This document shows, one piece after another, positions 53,701 to 62,217 of a stretch of 64,000 nt of DNA (position 1 is its first letter; every line of letters begins with the position of its first letter). The stretch comes from CAZTDD01 sp964612675. Lineage in GTDB: Bacteria; Hinthialibacterota; Hinthialibacteria; Hinthialibacterales; JAKPRU01. The stretch lies in assembly GCA_964612675.1 (NCBI GenBank), contig CAZTDD010000002.1:173623-237622 (forward strand). The letters run 5' to 3'. The translations under genes and the position numbers were made by a program. The notes below the pieces were generated by a model. It was not told the DNA's origin. It made no database searches and saw nothing but the letters and a program-made list of their open reading frames with translations.

Positions 53701-54372
53701 GTCGGTTGTTCTCTCGATTTGCGGAAGAAATTCCGCTGGGCTCATGCCTTTGTCGGGATCAAAGGCGCCACCCCGGGGACGGCCATCGAAATTGCCTCGG
53801 CGACACATGTCATCATCCATACGGTCGTCAAGAATTCCCGCTGGCCGAATCTGAATACCTCCTTGCCTGTTTTAGAGCCTCAACGTCGAATCGGACTCTT
53901 ACAACGACACATCCCTGTGCTTCGGTCCTCTCACAATGAAGAGGACCATGATCGACTACCGGCGCGTCAAGCAGAGACTTCTGTATCGACGGCAACGGAA
54001 GAACGGACTTTTCCTGTCGCGGAGGAAACCGATTTGCGGCAACAGGATCGACAAGCCGAGTGGGCTATCCACCGGTTGTCGCCGGAGGAGTTCGAAATTG
54101 TCGGGTCGGCGACTCAAGAGGGGATTTTGTTTTTGAGTGAGTCCTTCGACCCCGATTGGCACGCTTATGTGAACCACGAAGAAGTTGAAATTGTTCCAAT
54201 AATGAGGTTCTTCCGAGGGATTCGTTTGCCTGCCGGGAACCACGCAATTCGTATGGTCTACGAACCGCGTTCCTTCGTTCGTGGTGCGATGCTTACGTTC
54301 TTAGGGCTGTTGATTTGGCTCGGATTGGGATTTGCCGCGCTCCGTAACGTATGGGGTCGCACGCCTCGTTGA
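50716..54372 (+). CDS. YfhO-family membrane protein with two ILEI-like domains
   Basis: A 1218-residue protein. Residues about 25-510 hold about eleven transmembrane helices with the YfhO signature GDIPLWDEHVFGGWPGIANSELAFFYPPN; the family is linked to glycosylation or glycan transport. An outside region follows, then two modules resembling the mammalian FAM3/ILEI (interleukin-like EMT inducer) fold, about residues 695-822 (RGYNVVVLDPGTSEVV..., FIEEIPDGHIVVAAVREEG) and 905-1032 (RGYNLATFDAKDGDLL..., FLQSAPDGAVVIGAVRDEG). A final beta segment and C-terminal helix (FVRGAMLTFLGLLIWLGLGFA) end it. ATG 50716 is used; an earlier TTG at 50632 is less likely. Confidence 0.8.
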   Translation: MKQHLPEERSARAESIQPTCGFSRTQCAIWLLIVPFVLFLVFFWPVLSPLESQRSHISGDLLSKDYPFRLFAMRSLLHGDIPLWDEHVFGGWPGIANSELAFFYPPNVLLLPFWGERGFSYYAFEWWILLHLYFAGVGTALLGRRYGLSVHGALIAAVTMTFSGFLVAHKIHSNIVQTIVWLPWMLFCLEVYLSRQRLTALWAGMGCLICAYFAGHPQMAVYLTFVVVLRLIWEVACADSDRRQTALRRALMILFAVGISGLATMVQWLPTRDLVAQSERSAPAFERSTELALPLVELVDAILPETADLPGLNPGTEVFYWGIGALILVVFCIPVLRLRGPAGFYALLAFIAVILSLGAATAAHSVAYYLIPGIAWFRAPSRWMVVVTLALALAAGRGFDAVVRDRVLGNTRNVRAYSGLFGAFFFLSLLVFLFLVVQRFFLPGLSEGQASGLMRHLVFVLVCLAASALLFVLYMLEKLPAAGLAVAVVLLIFWDLATVHSSREIEPDVGRYVWDENVETILGDPTAGRVKVRFGFEGADRRQYNAHVFGFRELDGESPYKTRDYTLRRPLTRLEDPFRINYRFLDLCQTEYILADNRDLRNPWEHVTTYRWHNSQAPSPTRWYGRSLTLSPDAIFRLLNVQSFPYDRVALTSTHGPEELGDSTWRILGYDVPISVPLLIASVSQAGLRHQALIAVDGADRARNGRGYNVVVLDPGTSEVVSSDAFDTLSDYIDPGVVKEGAPENTRMARFIEEIPDGHIVVAAVREEGTNILQQNAVKALQSCGSSLDLRRQPHLAHAMVGVKGSPAGTAMEVLGATEGLIMTMPDSDWLYTPQLPSIDVSWNLAYLNAYAIWQTLSSTPGPFSRVVMESIGDEKASIHIPVVVFSSPKDDTLPIGVERDRAGIFVGGQDWSLNRRGYNLATFDAKDGDLLEIDAFDIGADWNAAAGVVVPGTPENTRMVRFLQSAPDGAVVIGAVRDEGCNILQPETVDALHGVGCSLDLRKKFRWAHAFVGIKGATPGTAIEIASATHVIIHTVVKNSRWPNLNTSLPVLEPQRRIGLLQRHIPVLRSSHNEEDHDRLPARQAETSVSTATEERTFPVAEETDLRQQDRQAEWAIHRLSPEEFEIVGSATQEGILFLSESFDPDWHAYVNHEEVEIVPIMRFFRGIRLPAGNHAIRMVYEPRSFVRGAMLTFLGLLIWLGLGFAALRNVWGRTPR

Positions 54373-54410
54373 GCAAGAGTACAGATTTCCGGGACCAATG
54401 CGGACACTGC

Positions 54411-56648
54411 TCACAAGACAGAACTGGATTTCGGCTGACCGACTTTTTCCCCGTTCACCGGCAGGACAATGCGGAAGATAGTGCCTGCCCCTTCGTGACT
54501 GTCCACCTCGATTTGTCCACCGTGGCCGGATATGATTTGGTGGACCACCGAGAGCCCTAATCCCGTCCCGTTGTCTTTCGAAGTGAAAAACGGATCGAAA
54601 ATATTTTGCAGACTCTCTGACGGTATGCCGACGCCGGTATCCTCCACTTCCACTGCGACATTGCGCGGAGACATGCGACGCGTTCGTACACGTATCGTTC
54701 CCCCTTTTGGCATCGCCTCCTGAGCGTTCAGAAAGATATTCAGAAGCACTTGCTGAAACAGATTCGGGTCCAGATCCAGGGGCGGGAGGTTGTGCGCGAG
54801 ATCGAATTCTTGTCGGACATAGCTCTCGTTCTTCTGATGTTCCAGATACTGGAATGAACGCCGAATCACCGTATTCACATCGATTTTCTCGAGCTCGGGT
54901 ATTGGGGGGCGGGCGAAGTTGAGGAAATCGCTCACCACCCGGGAAAGCCTTGCCACTTCTTCCAATATGAAATCGCACAGACCTTCCTCCCCCGGCAACC
55001 CGCCGAATCGTTTACGTAGCAGTTCCCCGGCACCCTTAATAACACCGAGCGGATTTCTAATCTCGTGCGCCAGTCCCGCCGACAGTCTTCCCAAAGCGGC
55101 CAGTCGATCTTGAAGAACGAGCTGCTTCTCCAACTTCCGGATATTTGAGAGGTCGTGGAACGTCACCACCAAGCCCGTGATTCTGCCTCCGTCAAGAAGC
55201 GGCACCGTGCTGACCTGAAGGGGAACCTGGATGTTCTGACTCTTGTTCCAGGCAATCTCACGCTGAAACACCGATATGCCTTTGTGAAGGGAGTCTTCGA
55301 CAAGCTGGCCGAATTCTTCGTAACCGAGGACTTCCCGATAATCCGCATCGGGTGGCTCGGTCAGACCGAGGATTTCCTGGGCGGCACGGTTGGCGCGCAC
55401 GATTCTGCCGACGTTGTCGATCACGACCACACCGCTGCGTATGTTTACCAGAATATTCTCAAGGTGATTCTGGGTGCGAGTCAGCTCGCGGTTGGTTGCG
55501 TTCAGCAGGCGGATGCTGTCCTCGAGCTCCTGCGCACGAGTGGCCAGCTCGGTGTGACTTCGCTCCACCTCTCCGGCCATATCATTGAACGACGAGGCCA
55601 GCTGGCCCACCTCGTCCTTGCTGGATACTTCGACACGTGCCGTGAGGTCTCCACGCGCCATCTGTTTGGCGGTGCGGGTCAGACGATTGATCGGATTGGC
55701 GATCGAGCGGGCAACAAAAACCGCAACAGTCACGGCAAATAGAATACTGATCAGTATCCCGCGCAACGCATGGGTCCAAATGAAGCCCCAAAGAGGTTCC
55801 AACCTCGGTACGGACAGGATAATAATGCCCGAGACCTCGCCACGCTGGTTCTTGAACTGGATCAAAAAGGCCTGGGAAAGATTCCTGTTGATTTTCACAT
55901 TGCTTGCATAGACCTGAAGGCTCTCTCCTTCAACCAATTCCTGGAATTCAGGGCTCTGAATGAACTCATTGTTCAGAATCCACGGTGTTTTGGGATCGAT
56001 AATGTCGATCTGCACTCCATAGGGAGACCGTGGTGTCCATTCCGGCGTATACGAGCGGATGGTGCGCAGTTCCGTCGGAAGATTATTGTCCTGGGATTCC
56101 GCACTTTGGATCACTTCCTCCCGCTGACTCATCAAAACCTGACCTACGACAAAACCGCCGATCGACATCTCTTCCGAGGTCAGTTCCGAGTACACCCATA
56201 AAAGAAAATCACCGTCTTCCGTCTCATACAAACGATAGGCTTTTTGATCGAGATCCCTGAATTCCTCTATGCTGAGTAAATGGACTTCCATCCCGCGATA
56301 AAGTCGAAGGCTGTGAAGTGTCGCGGTCAGTTGACGTTCCAGATTTTCCAACACGGCCTTGTCCGATTCACGAAAAGCGTGCTTGAGCGAAGGATTTTCA
56401 ACGAGCCGTGCATTCAGATCCTGGGTGACGAGCTTGGCGGCGGATTTGAGGTTGTCTGTTGTACGTGTGCTTAGTTCCTTGAAATCGTGCAGAACTTGGC
56501 GAAGCCGATTCTTGCCGTTCTCCATAGAGATTTCGCGTACGGAGAAGTACGGAAAGACGGCAAGCGGGATCATCGACCCGATGGTTACCAAGAGTAGCCA
56601 GAAGATCAACTTCGACCGCACACGTCGGAACATCGTTAGGCGAGCCAA
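54411..56648 (-). CDS. Membrane sensor histidine kinase
   Basis: A 745-residue kinase from TTG 56648, chosen because AGGAGGGG lies six bases upstream. It has a first membrane helix, an extracytoplasmic sensor region (about residues 30-295), a second helix (ILISILFAVTVAVFVARSI), HAMP (NPINRLTRTAKQMARGDLTARVEV), a PAS domain (LENILVNIRSGVVVIDNVGRIVRANRAAQEILGL), HisKA with the phosphorylated His in LAHEIRNPLGVIKG, and HATPase with N-box NIFLNAQEA, EDTGVGIP and GTGLGLSVV. It is probably the partner of the sigma-54 regulator encoded 2.3 kb further right. Confidence 0.92.
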   Translation of the reverse strand: MARLTMFRRVRSKLIFWLLLVTIGSMIPLAVFPYFSVREISMENGKNRLRQVLHDFKELSTRTTDNLKSAAKLVTQDLNARLVENPSLKHAFRESDKAVLENLERQLTATLHSLRLYRGMEVHLLSIEEFRDLDQKAYRLYETEDGDFLLWVYSELTSEEMSIGGFVVGQVLMSQREEVIQSAESQDNNLPTELRTIRSYTPEWTPRSPYGVQIDIIDPKTPWILNNEFIQSPEFQELVEGESLQVYASNVKINRNLSQAFLIQFKNQRGEVSGIIILSVPRLEPLWGFIWTHALRGILISILFAVTVAVFVARSIANPINRLTRTAKQMARGDLTARVEVSSKDEVGQLASSFNDMAGEVERSHTELATRAQELEDSIRLLNATNRELTRTQNHLENILVNIRSGVVVIDNVGRIVRANRAAQEILGLTEPPDADYREVLGYEEFGQLVEDSLHKGISVFQREIAWNKSQNIQVPLQVSTVPLLDGGRITGLVVTFHDLSNIRKLEKQLVLQDRLAALGRLSAGLAHEIRNPLGVIKGAGELLRKRFGGLPGEEGLCDFILEEVARLSRVVSDFLNFARPPIPELEKIDVNTVIRRSFQYLEHQKNESYVRQEFDLAHNLPPLDLDPNLFQQVLLNIFLNAQEAMPKGGTIRVRTRRMSPRNVAVEVEDTGVGIPSESLQNIFDPFFTSKDNGTGLGLSVVHQIISGHGGQIEVDSHEGAGTIFRIVLPVNGEKVGQPKSSSVL

Positions 56649-56832
56649 GAATGTCCCCTCCTTGTTTACTCGAAGCCCCCGCACAAGACCTACAAAGTAT
56701 ATCTCTCAGAGGACCGAGTCCGCAAGCAGTCTGTTTCGCTTTTGTTGTAGGTAGAACGGGACTGTGGCTTGACGTGGTGGTGTCTCATGGGATAGACACG
56801 GGGAGCATCTATGTGAATCGGAGGATTATTGT

Positions 56833-58503
56833 ATGAAGAATCTCGTCGTTCTCGGTTTGGTGACCCTTTGTATCTCGCTTACGGGCGGTTACGAACCTGT
56901 TTTCGCGCAGCAAGAAGACGGCTGGATCTGTCTTTTCGACGGTGGAGACCTATCCGCGATGGAAATCAGGGAAGATCCGAATTCATTTCGGGTCGAGGAT
57001 GGCGTCATTTGTGCGGTCGCCGGGAAGAGCGGTTGGGTCGGCACAAAAGAGAAATACCATGATTTTGATTTCCGAGTGGAGTTCAAATGCAAAAAGCCCC
57101 AAAACAGCGGCATTTATATCCATGCACCGCTTTGGGGACGCGAATCCAGCCTCGGTATGGAACTCCAAATCCGGGGCGATCCCGATCAGGAGCCGAGCCG
57201 CGACAGCTGCGGGGCGATCTACGGTGTCGAACCACCCCGCACCAACGCTCTCAAACCGGAGGGCCAGTGGAACCGGTATGAGATTTCCTACCAAAAAGGC
57301 CAATTTGTTGTTCGCCTCAACGGGGAATTGATCCACGATATCGACACACTGAGTCACCCCGCGCTGAGGGACCGCCTTACGGAAGGCTATATCGGGCTCC
57401 AGAATCACCGGGATGATGTTCGTTTCCGGAACGTATGGATTCGGCCGGGGCCGAGGTCCGAAGGTCGGGCACGGATCGAGCACTTTCCGCGTATCATGAA
57501 AGGACAACAACCCGCGCTCAGTTTGGACCGATTGGGGGTTCTGCGGCTCGTGGCATCCACACCGGACGGTCTCGTTTTTTCAAGCGGACGCGTGGGGGAA
57601 CGTTGGCCGGACCCCGTCCTGATTCCCGGTACCGAAAATGCAATTCAGTACGATCTTTTCGATTATCCAGGCGAAAGCAGACCTCTAGTTGTGTGGTCGG
57701 ACGGCAGCCATATCTTCACATCGTCCCAGGAAAGAAACGGATGGAAAGCCCCGGAGCGGCTCGCCATAGAGGGAAAAGCACACGATCCTTGCGTCGCCTG
57801 GGCGGCGCAATGGGAGCATTACTTCTCGTATATCGAGGAATCCAACGACACAAATACCATTCGTTTGCATATGCTGGATCCAAATCGAGATCCTGTAAAC
57901 CATCGAGAGATCGCAAAGGGCAAAGACCTGTCTCTTCCGCAGGCTCTGGTCATCGATAGCCGCTGGACAGTCATTTCATCTTGGGCCGGACTCCCACCCG
58001 GTGCCGGTTCAAACGCGGACCGTTGCGCCGGGCTGGTTCGTGCACGTCTGGAAGCGGACCGTGTCGAGCCCGTTCATTGGTTTACTGATCGCCCGGCGGC
58101 CGGCCCGGTCGTGCCCTGCTATGGGTACGACAGAACTTTCTCGATGCTCCGGCCTGTCAGCAAGCAAAAACAGATGGTTTGGTGTCACACAACACCTTAC
58201 GGATCGATAACCGAACACGGTCCCGATCTGCCGATCGGTGTTTGGTCCGGGAATACGCCGCCGACGCCGGTCCTTCGTCCTCTCGGGGAAGGGTACGTTG
58301 CGGCGTGGGCACGGGAAACCTCCGGCGTCAAACGGATCAATTGGACCTGGTATGACGGATTGCGTTGGAATCCGGAAGGCGATTTCGAGGGATGCGCCGC
58401 TTCCGGCGACCCCGATTCCGGTTTCAGCGGGCGCTCCGTTTATTTTGTATGGCCTGGGACGGACGGCTGGATCCACGCGGAGCGTGTCGCATTGGTCGAA
58501 TGA
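56833..58503 (+). CDS. Secreted DUF1080 (3-keto-disaccharide-hydrolase-like) protein
   Basis: A 556-residue protein with a signal peptide ending near VFAQ. Residues about 25-205 are a DUF1080 module: GWICLFDGGDLSAMEI, GTKEKYHDFDFRVEFKCKKPQNSGIYIHAPLWG, SCGAIYGVEPP, GQWNRYEISYQKGQFVVRLNGELI, YIGLQNH. The remaining 350 residues look like a beta-propeller or sialidase-like region (LVVWSDGSHIFTSSQERNGWKAPERLAI). DUF1080 proteins are common in sugar-degrading loci. It is transcribed away from the sensor kinase gene and is followed by a hairpin. Confidence 0.82.
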   Translation: MKNLVVLGLVTLCISLTGGYEPVFAQQEDGWICLFDGGDLSAMEIREDPNSFRVEDGVICAVAGKSGWVGTKEKYHDFDFRVEFKCKKPQNSGIYIHAPLWGRESSLGMELQIRGDPDQEPSRDSCGAIYGVEPPRTNALKPEGQWNRYEISYQKGQFVVRLNGELIHDIDTLSHPALRDRLTEGYIGLQNHRDDVRFRNVWIRPGPRSEGRARIEHFPRIMKGQQPALSLDRLGVLRLVASTPDGLVFSSGRVGERWPDPVLIPGTENAIQYDLFDYPGESRPLVVWSDGSHIFTSSQERNGWKAPERLAIEGKAHDPCVAWAAQWEHYFSYIEESNDTNTIRLHMLDPNRDPVNHREIAKGKDLSLPQALVIDSRWTVISSWAGLPPGAGSNADRCAGLVRARLEADRVEPVHWFTDRPAAGPVVPCYGYDRTFSMLRPVSKQKQMVWCHTTPYGSITEHGPDLPIGVWSGNTPPTPVLRPLGEGYVAAWARETSGVKRINWTWYDGLRWNPEGDFEGCAASGDPDSGFSGRSVYFVWPGTDGWIHAERVALVE

Positions 58504-58521
58504 ATCCGCATTCAGCAGTAG

Positions 58522-58542
58522 CGCCCGGGTTCATCCCGGGCG
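58522..58542 (+). terminator. Hairpin after the DUF1080 gene
   Basis: CGCCCGGG (58522-58529) and CCCGGGCG (58535-58542) form a perfect 8-bp stem with a 5-nt loop, followed by TCTTG. Confidence 0.55.
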
Positions 58543-58581
58543 TCTTGTCCTGCAGTTCTTGATGCCGTCGCAAATAGTTGA

Positions 58582-58620
58582 AAGTTGGCATCGGAAGTTG
58601 GCATCGAAAGCTGGCATCGG
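58582..58620 (+). repeat. Three tandem 13-bp repeats
   Basis: AAGTTGGCATCGG, AAGTTGGCATCGA and AAGCTGGCATCGG in tandem, intergenic. Confidence 0.85.
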
Positions 58621-58621
58621 A

Positions 58622-58842
58622 AGTTCCCTCTCCCCCCGGGAGAGGGTTAGGGTGAGGGGTTAGCATTGCACTGGATTCGGCTATTACTATTCGCTTGTGT
58701 ATTCGCCAGAGACAGTAAATCAAGCAGAGGCAAAAGGTTTTTGTGATGACAGGGGTCTGTCACACACAAAGGAACGTCTGCGGATAATGCAACGTTCCCT
58801 CACCCCGGCCCTCTCCCAGAGGGAGAGGGGGAAGAACTCCGC
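58622..58842 (+). repeat. Inverted repeats bracketing about 130 bases (MITE-like)
   Basis: GTTCCCTCTCC...GGGAGAGGGTTAGGGTGAGGG near 58622-58662 and its inverted counterpart CCCTCACCCCGGCCCTCTCCC...GGGAGAGGG near 58797-58840. ATTGCA and TGCAA(C) flank the inner ends. No transposase is present, and target duplication was not established. Confidence 0.5.
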
Positions 58843-58918
58843 CGGACTTTTTGCGATGGCGTCAGTTCTTAGGGGGAACCGACGCAGGCTGTTGGACGCA
58901 AGCGGTGACAAGAAACCG

Positions 58919-60376
58919 TCAGCCGGAGGCGGCCAGGGGTGGATAGCCGTCTATGGGACCTCGGTCTACCTCATATTCCTTGAGTTTCCGCCACAGGGTG
59001 GAAGGAGTGATCCCAAGGACCTCGGCCGTCTTTTTCTTGTTGCCTCCGCTGTCGTTGAGCACAGCGAGTATGTATTCTCGCTCGACCTGCGCCAGAGACG
59101 CTCGCGCCTCGCGGGCCTTGGAGACGATTGTCCCTTCGATTCCAAGAACTTCGGCTGGGAGATCATCGGTTCCAATCATGTCGTCATGATTGAGTACAAC
59201 CGCCCGTTCGATCACATTCTCCAATTCTCTGACGTTGCCGGGCCATGAGTATCGTTCGATGATCTCGATGGCGTCTTGAGAAATCGGCAGCGGGGCCCGA
59301 GAGGGAGGTGTGTACTTCCTTACAAAGTGTGATGCAAGCAACGTGATATCCCCGGAACGTTCGTGCAGCGGTGGCATGTGGATATTGATGACATTCAGCC
59401 GATAATACAGGTCTGTCCGCATTTCAGCGTTTTTCAGTGCCTCTTTGATGTTCGCGTTGGTTGCCGCGATGACGCGGACATTCTGATAGCGGACCTTGGT
59501 ATCTCCGACACGACGGATTTCCCTTTCTTGGAGAAATCGCAGCAATTTGACCTGTGCAGCGCCGGAAAGCTCGCTCACCTCGTCCAAAAACAGCGTTCCT
59601 CCTTCGGCTCCTTCGATCAAGCCGATTTTATCTCGGTCGGCGCCGGTGAATGACCCGCGTGTATAGCCGAAAAGCTCGCTTTCCTGAAGCGATTCCGGCA
59701 AGGTCCCGCAATTTACGGCGATAAAGGGACTATCGAAGCGGCGACTGTTGTAATGAATGGCTCGCGCAGCCAGTTCTTTGCCGGTACCGCTTTCTCCCGT
59801 GATCAAAACAGTCGTGTCGACCTCCGAAACACGGGCGATCAATCCTCTGACCCGTTGCATCGGCTTTGACCGGCTGACGATATCGGGAAGAATGTATTCT
59901 CCCGAACTGACCGTCTTGGAGTCTGCATTCTCGTTGCTTGTCTGCTTTTTTTGGAGGATTTCCTGGATTCGCTCCCGAATTTCCTCCGGTTCGAACGGTT
60001 TGCTGACGAAGTCGGAGGCGCCCACTTTCATCGCCTGGACCGCCGTGTCGATCGTTGACGATTCGGCCGTCAGAATGAATCCCGGCGGCTCGGGGCCCTG
60101 ACGGCTTGCGGCCAACACCTCCATACCGGAGTGTCCGTTCAGCTGCAAATCGGCAATAATGATGTCATAGTTACGGGAATTCAGTAGGTCGAGAGCCTTC
60201 TGTCCGTCGCTGGTTTCGTCTACTTTGTACCCGTCAGGAGCCAGAGCGGCTCTGAGGGCTTTTCTCAGCGATTTGCTGCGCTCGACGATCAGCACACTAT
60301 AAGCAGGTTCGCCGAAGTCTTGCTTCCTCGGGGCCGATGGTCCGTCAGAAGAGGTAAACTTGCTCGCATTACGCAT
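58919..60376 (-). CDS. Sigma-54-dependent response regulator (NtrC family)
   Basis: A 485-residue regulator. The receiver (about residues 25-145) has the phospho-acceptor Asp in IIIADLQLNG and the conserved Lys of FVSKPFEPEEI, but the acidic pair normally DD reads ER (LIVERSKSLRKAL). The AAA+ domain has GESGTGKE, the sigma-54 contact GSFTGA, and GGTLFLDEVSEL. The C-terminal Fis-type HTH is KKKTAEVLGITPSTLWRKLKEY. It activates sigma-54 promoters. It is likely paired with the sensor kinase gene on the same strand. Confidence 0.93.
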   Translation of the reverse strand: MRNASKFTSSDGPSAPRKQDFGEPAYSVLIVERSKSLRKALRAALAPDGYKVDETSDGQKALDLLNSRNYDIIIADLQLNGHSGMEVLAASRQGPEPPGFILTAESSTIDTAVQAMKVGASDFVSKPFEPEEIRERIQEILQKKQTSNENADSKTVSSGEYILPDIVSRSKPMQRVRGLIARVSEVDTTVLITGESGTGKELAARAIHYNSRRFDSPFIAVNCGTLPESLQESELFGYTRGSFTGADRDKIGLIEGAEGGTLFLDEVSELSGAAQVKLLRFLQEREIRRVGDTKVRYQNVRVIAATNANIKEALKNAEMRTDLYYRLNVINIHMPPLHERSGDITLLASHFVRKYTPPSRAPLPISQDAIEIIERYSWPGNVRELENVIERAVVLNHDDMIGTDDLPAEVLGIEGTIVSKAREARASLAQVEREYILAVLNDSGGNKKKTAEVLGITPSTLWRKLKEYEVDRGPIDGYPPLAASG

Positions 60377-60510
60377 GATATCCCCGGACAGCTCGTTTGA
60401 AACCTTCCACTCCTGTTGGCAGAAGGTCCGTGAGTCAGTAATGTTGATAAACCTATTGTAAACGAATCTCTTGGGTTGCCAAGTGCCAGTCGTACCGAAA
60501 GGAATTCCGA

Positions 60511-61950
60511 ATGCCCGATATCCAGATAGTCGTCATCGTTCTTTATATGGTCATTTTGCTATGGATAGGGTGGGGGATCGCACGCCGTCAAAGGACTTTG
60601 CGGGATTATTTCCTCGGCGGACGGAGTATCCCCGCCTGGGCGGTTATGCTGGCGGTTGTGGCGACGGAAACAAGCTCGCTGACATTTGTCGGTACACCGA
60701 GCATGGCCTATGACGGTTCCATGGCCTTTCTGCAACTGGTATTCGGGTATGTCGTTGCTCGATTTGTTTTGGCGTTTTTCTTCCTTCCTGCGTTTTTCCG
60801 CGAAGAGATCTATACCGTCTATGCGCATCTCGGCAGTCGATTCGGGTCCGAAGTCCAGAGAGTAGCGGGACTTTTCTTTTTTGTGACGCGGGCATTGGCC
60901 GCGGGGGTTCGTCACTACTGCGCGGCGCTGGTTTTGTTCACGGTGACCGGGTGGTCCGACTGGTTTTCGATTCTTGTTATGGGAGCGGTTTCGCTGGCCT
61001 ACACGGTTCTCGGCGGTATTTCGGCCGTCGTGTGGACCGAGGTTTTCCAGATGGCGATAATGATCGTCGGAGCGATAGCGGCTTTCATCCAGCTGCTTCT
61101 ACTGATTCCGGGCGGCTGGGAACAAGTCGTCGAGGTCGCAGGGGAAGCGGGAAAATTCCAGATTTTCGATTGGGGCAACCCGTTTCAACTGACATATACC
61201 TTCTGGTCGGGATTGATCGGCGGTTTCTTTCTCACGCTTTCCTCGCATGGTGCTGACCAGGATCTTGTTCAACGGCTGCTCTCCTGCAAGACATTGCGCG
61301 GCGCGAAACTGGCGATTATCGGCAGCGGATTCGTCGTTCTTGCGCAGTTCGCATTGTTCCTCTTTATCGGAGCGATGCTGTTTACCTTCTATCATCAGTC
61401 CCCTCCCGATGTTGAGAAAACAGACCAGATTTTCCCATACTTTATTACGACGGAGTTCAATCCTGTCCTCAGCGGACTCGTCATTGCAGCCATTTTTGCC
61501 GCCGCCATGTCCAGTACCGCCTCGGCCTTGAATTCGCTGTCGTCGACAACGATTACCGACTTCGTTCAACCGATTTTGAACCGTGTGTCCGACGAAAAAC
61601 GCGATGTCCGCATGTCGCGATGGGTGACCGTCGGGTGGTGTGTGGTCTTGATGATTATCGCCTATCTTGCGCGGAATTCGGAGAACATCCTCGAAACCGG
61701 TCTGAAAGTCGCCACGTTCACCTACGGCAGTCTTTTGGGAGCGTTCTTGCTGGCGATTTTTACGCCGATTCGATCGCAGAGGGCGGTCACCCTTGGGATG
61801 TGTGCCGGGACGGTGGCGGTACTTGTCGCGTATTGGCTTTTCCGGGATGTCATCTTCTGGACGTGGTATATTCCGTTAGCGGTTGTCGTAACCGCCTGCG
61901 TTACTTATATATGGACAGCATTCGAACGCAAGGATAGCAGCTCGGCTTAG
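60511..61950 (+). CDS. Sodium:solute symporter family protein
   Basis: A 479-residue membrane transporter of the SSS family, with about 13 hydrophobic helices. Family features are YFLGGRSIPAWAVMLAVVATETSSLTFVGTPSMAYDGSMAFLQ near the N-terminus, and SGLVIAAIFAAAMSSTASALNSLSS in the second half, the sodium-site region. The substrate is unknown (sugar, sialate, proline or organic acid are all possible). It is followed by a 26-bp perfect palindrome. Confidence 0.92.
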   Translation: MPDIQIVVIVLYMVILLWIGWGIARRQRTLRDYFLGGRSIPAWAVMLAVVATETSSLTFVGTPSMAYDGSMAFLQLVFGYVVARFVLAFFFLPAFFREEIYTVYAHLGSRFGSEVQRVAGLFFFVTRALAAGVRHYCAALVLFTVTGWSDWFSILVMGAVSLAYTVLGGISAVVWTEVFQMAIMIVGAIAAFIQLLLLIPGGWEQVVEVAGEAGKFQIFDWGNPFQLTYTFWSGLIGGFFLTLSSHGADQDLVQRLLSCKTLRGAKLAIIGSGFVVLAQFALFLFIGAMLFTFYHQSPPDVEKTDQIFPYFITTEFNPVLSGLVIAAIFAAAMSSTASALNSLSSTTITDFVQPILNRVSDEKRDVRMSRWVTVGWCVVLMIIAYLARNSENILETGLKVATFTYGSLLGAFLLAIFTPIRSQRAVTLGMCAGTVAVLVAYWLFRDVIFWTWYIPLAVVVTACVTYIWTAFERKDSSSA

Positions 61951-61984
61951 TTTTCGACTGGTGCGCTCTTTGCAAAAGCACGCT

Positions 61985-62054
61985 GGGAGGGCGAAGCTCC
62001 CGCTGAGCCGGGTTCTTTTCCCTGCGCGCGGCTCAGCGGGAGCTTCGCCCTCCC
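61985..62054 (+). terminator. 26-bp perfect palindrome after the symporter
   Basis: The arms at 61985-62010 and 62029-62054 are exact complements (GGGAGGGCGAAGCTCCCGCT... and its inverse) with an 18-base loop. It can act as a terminator. It is also a repeat family, since one arm recurs alone at 17411-17436. Confidence 0.7.
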
Positions 62055-62217
62055 GAGAAAAGCCAACGTCTCCCTAACTTAATGACATTGAGGTTAGGAG
62101 GGCGTCGAAATCCGTTCCGCCCACTTTATGGGTGGAGAAGCTCTTTTCCGGCGAGCCGTCAATGGTCATCGAATGGGAATATTATTCTAACCCAGTACTA
62201 CTCTATAGAGGAGGATT

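Larger units (their letters stand above)
58504..58918. other. 415-base gene-free repeat region
   Basis: Between the DUF1080 stop and the regulator stop. It holds a hairpin, a 13-bp tandem repeat and a pair of inverted CCCTC/GAGGG-type repeats with AT-richer sequence between them. No gene was seen. Confidence 0.6.
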
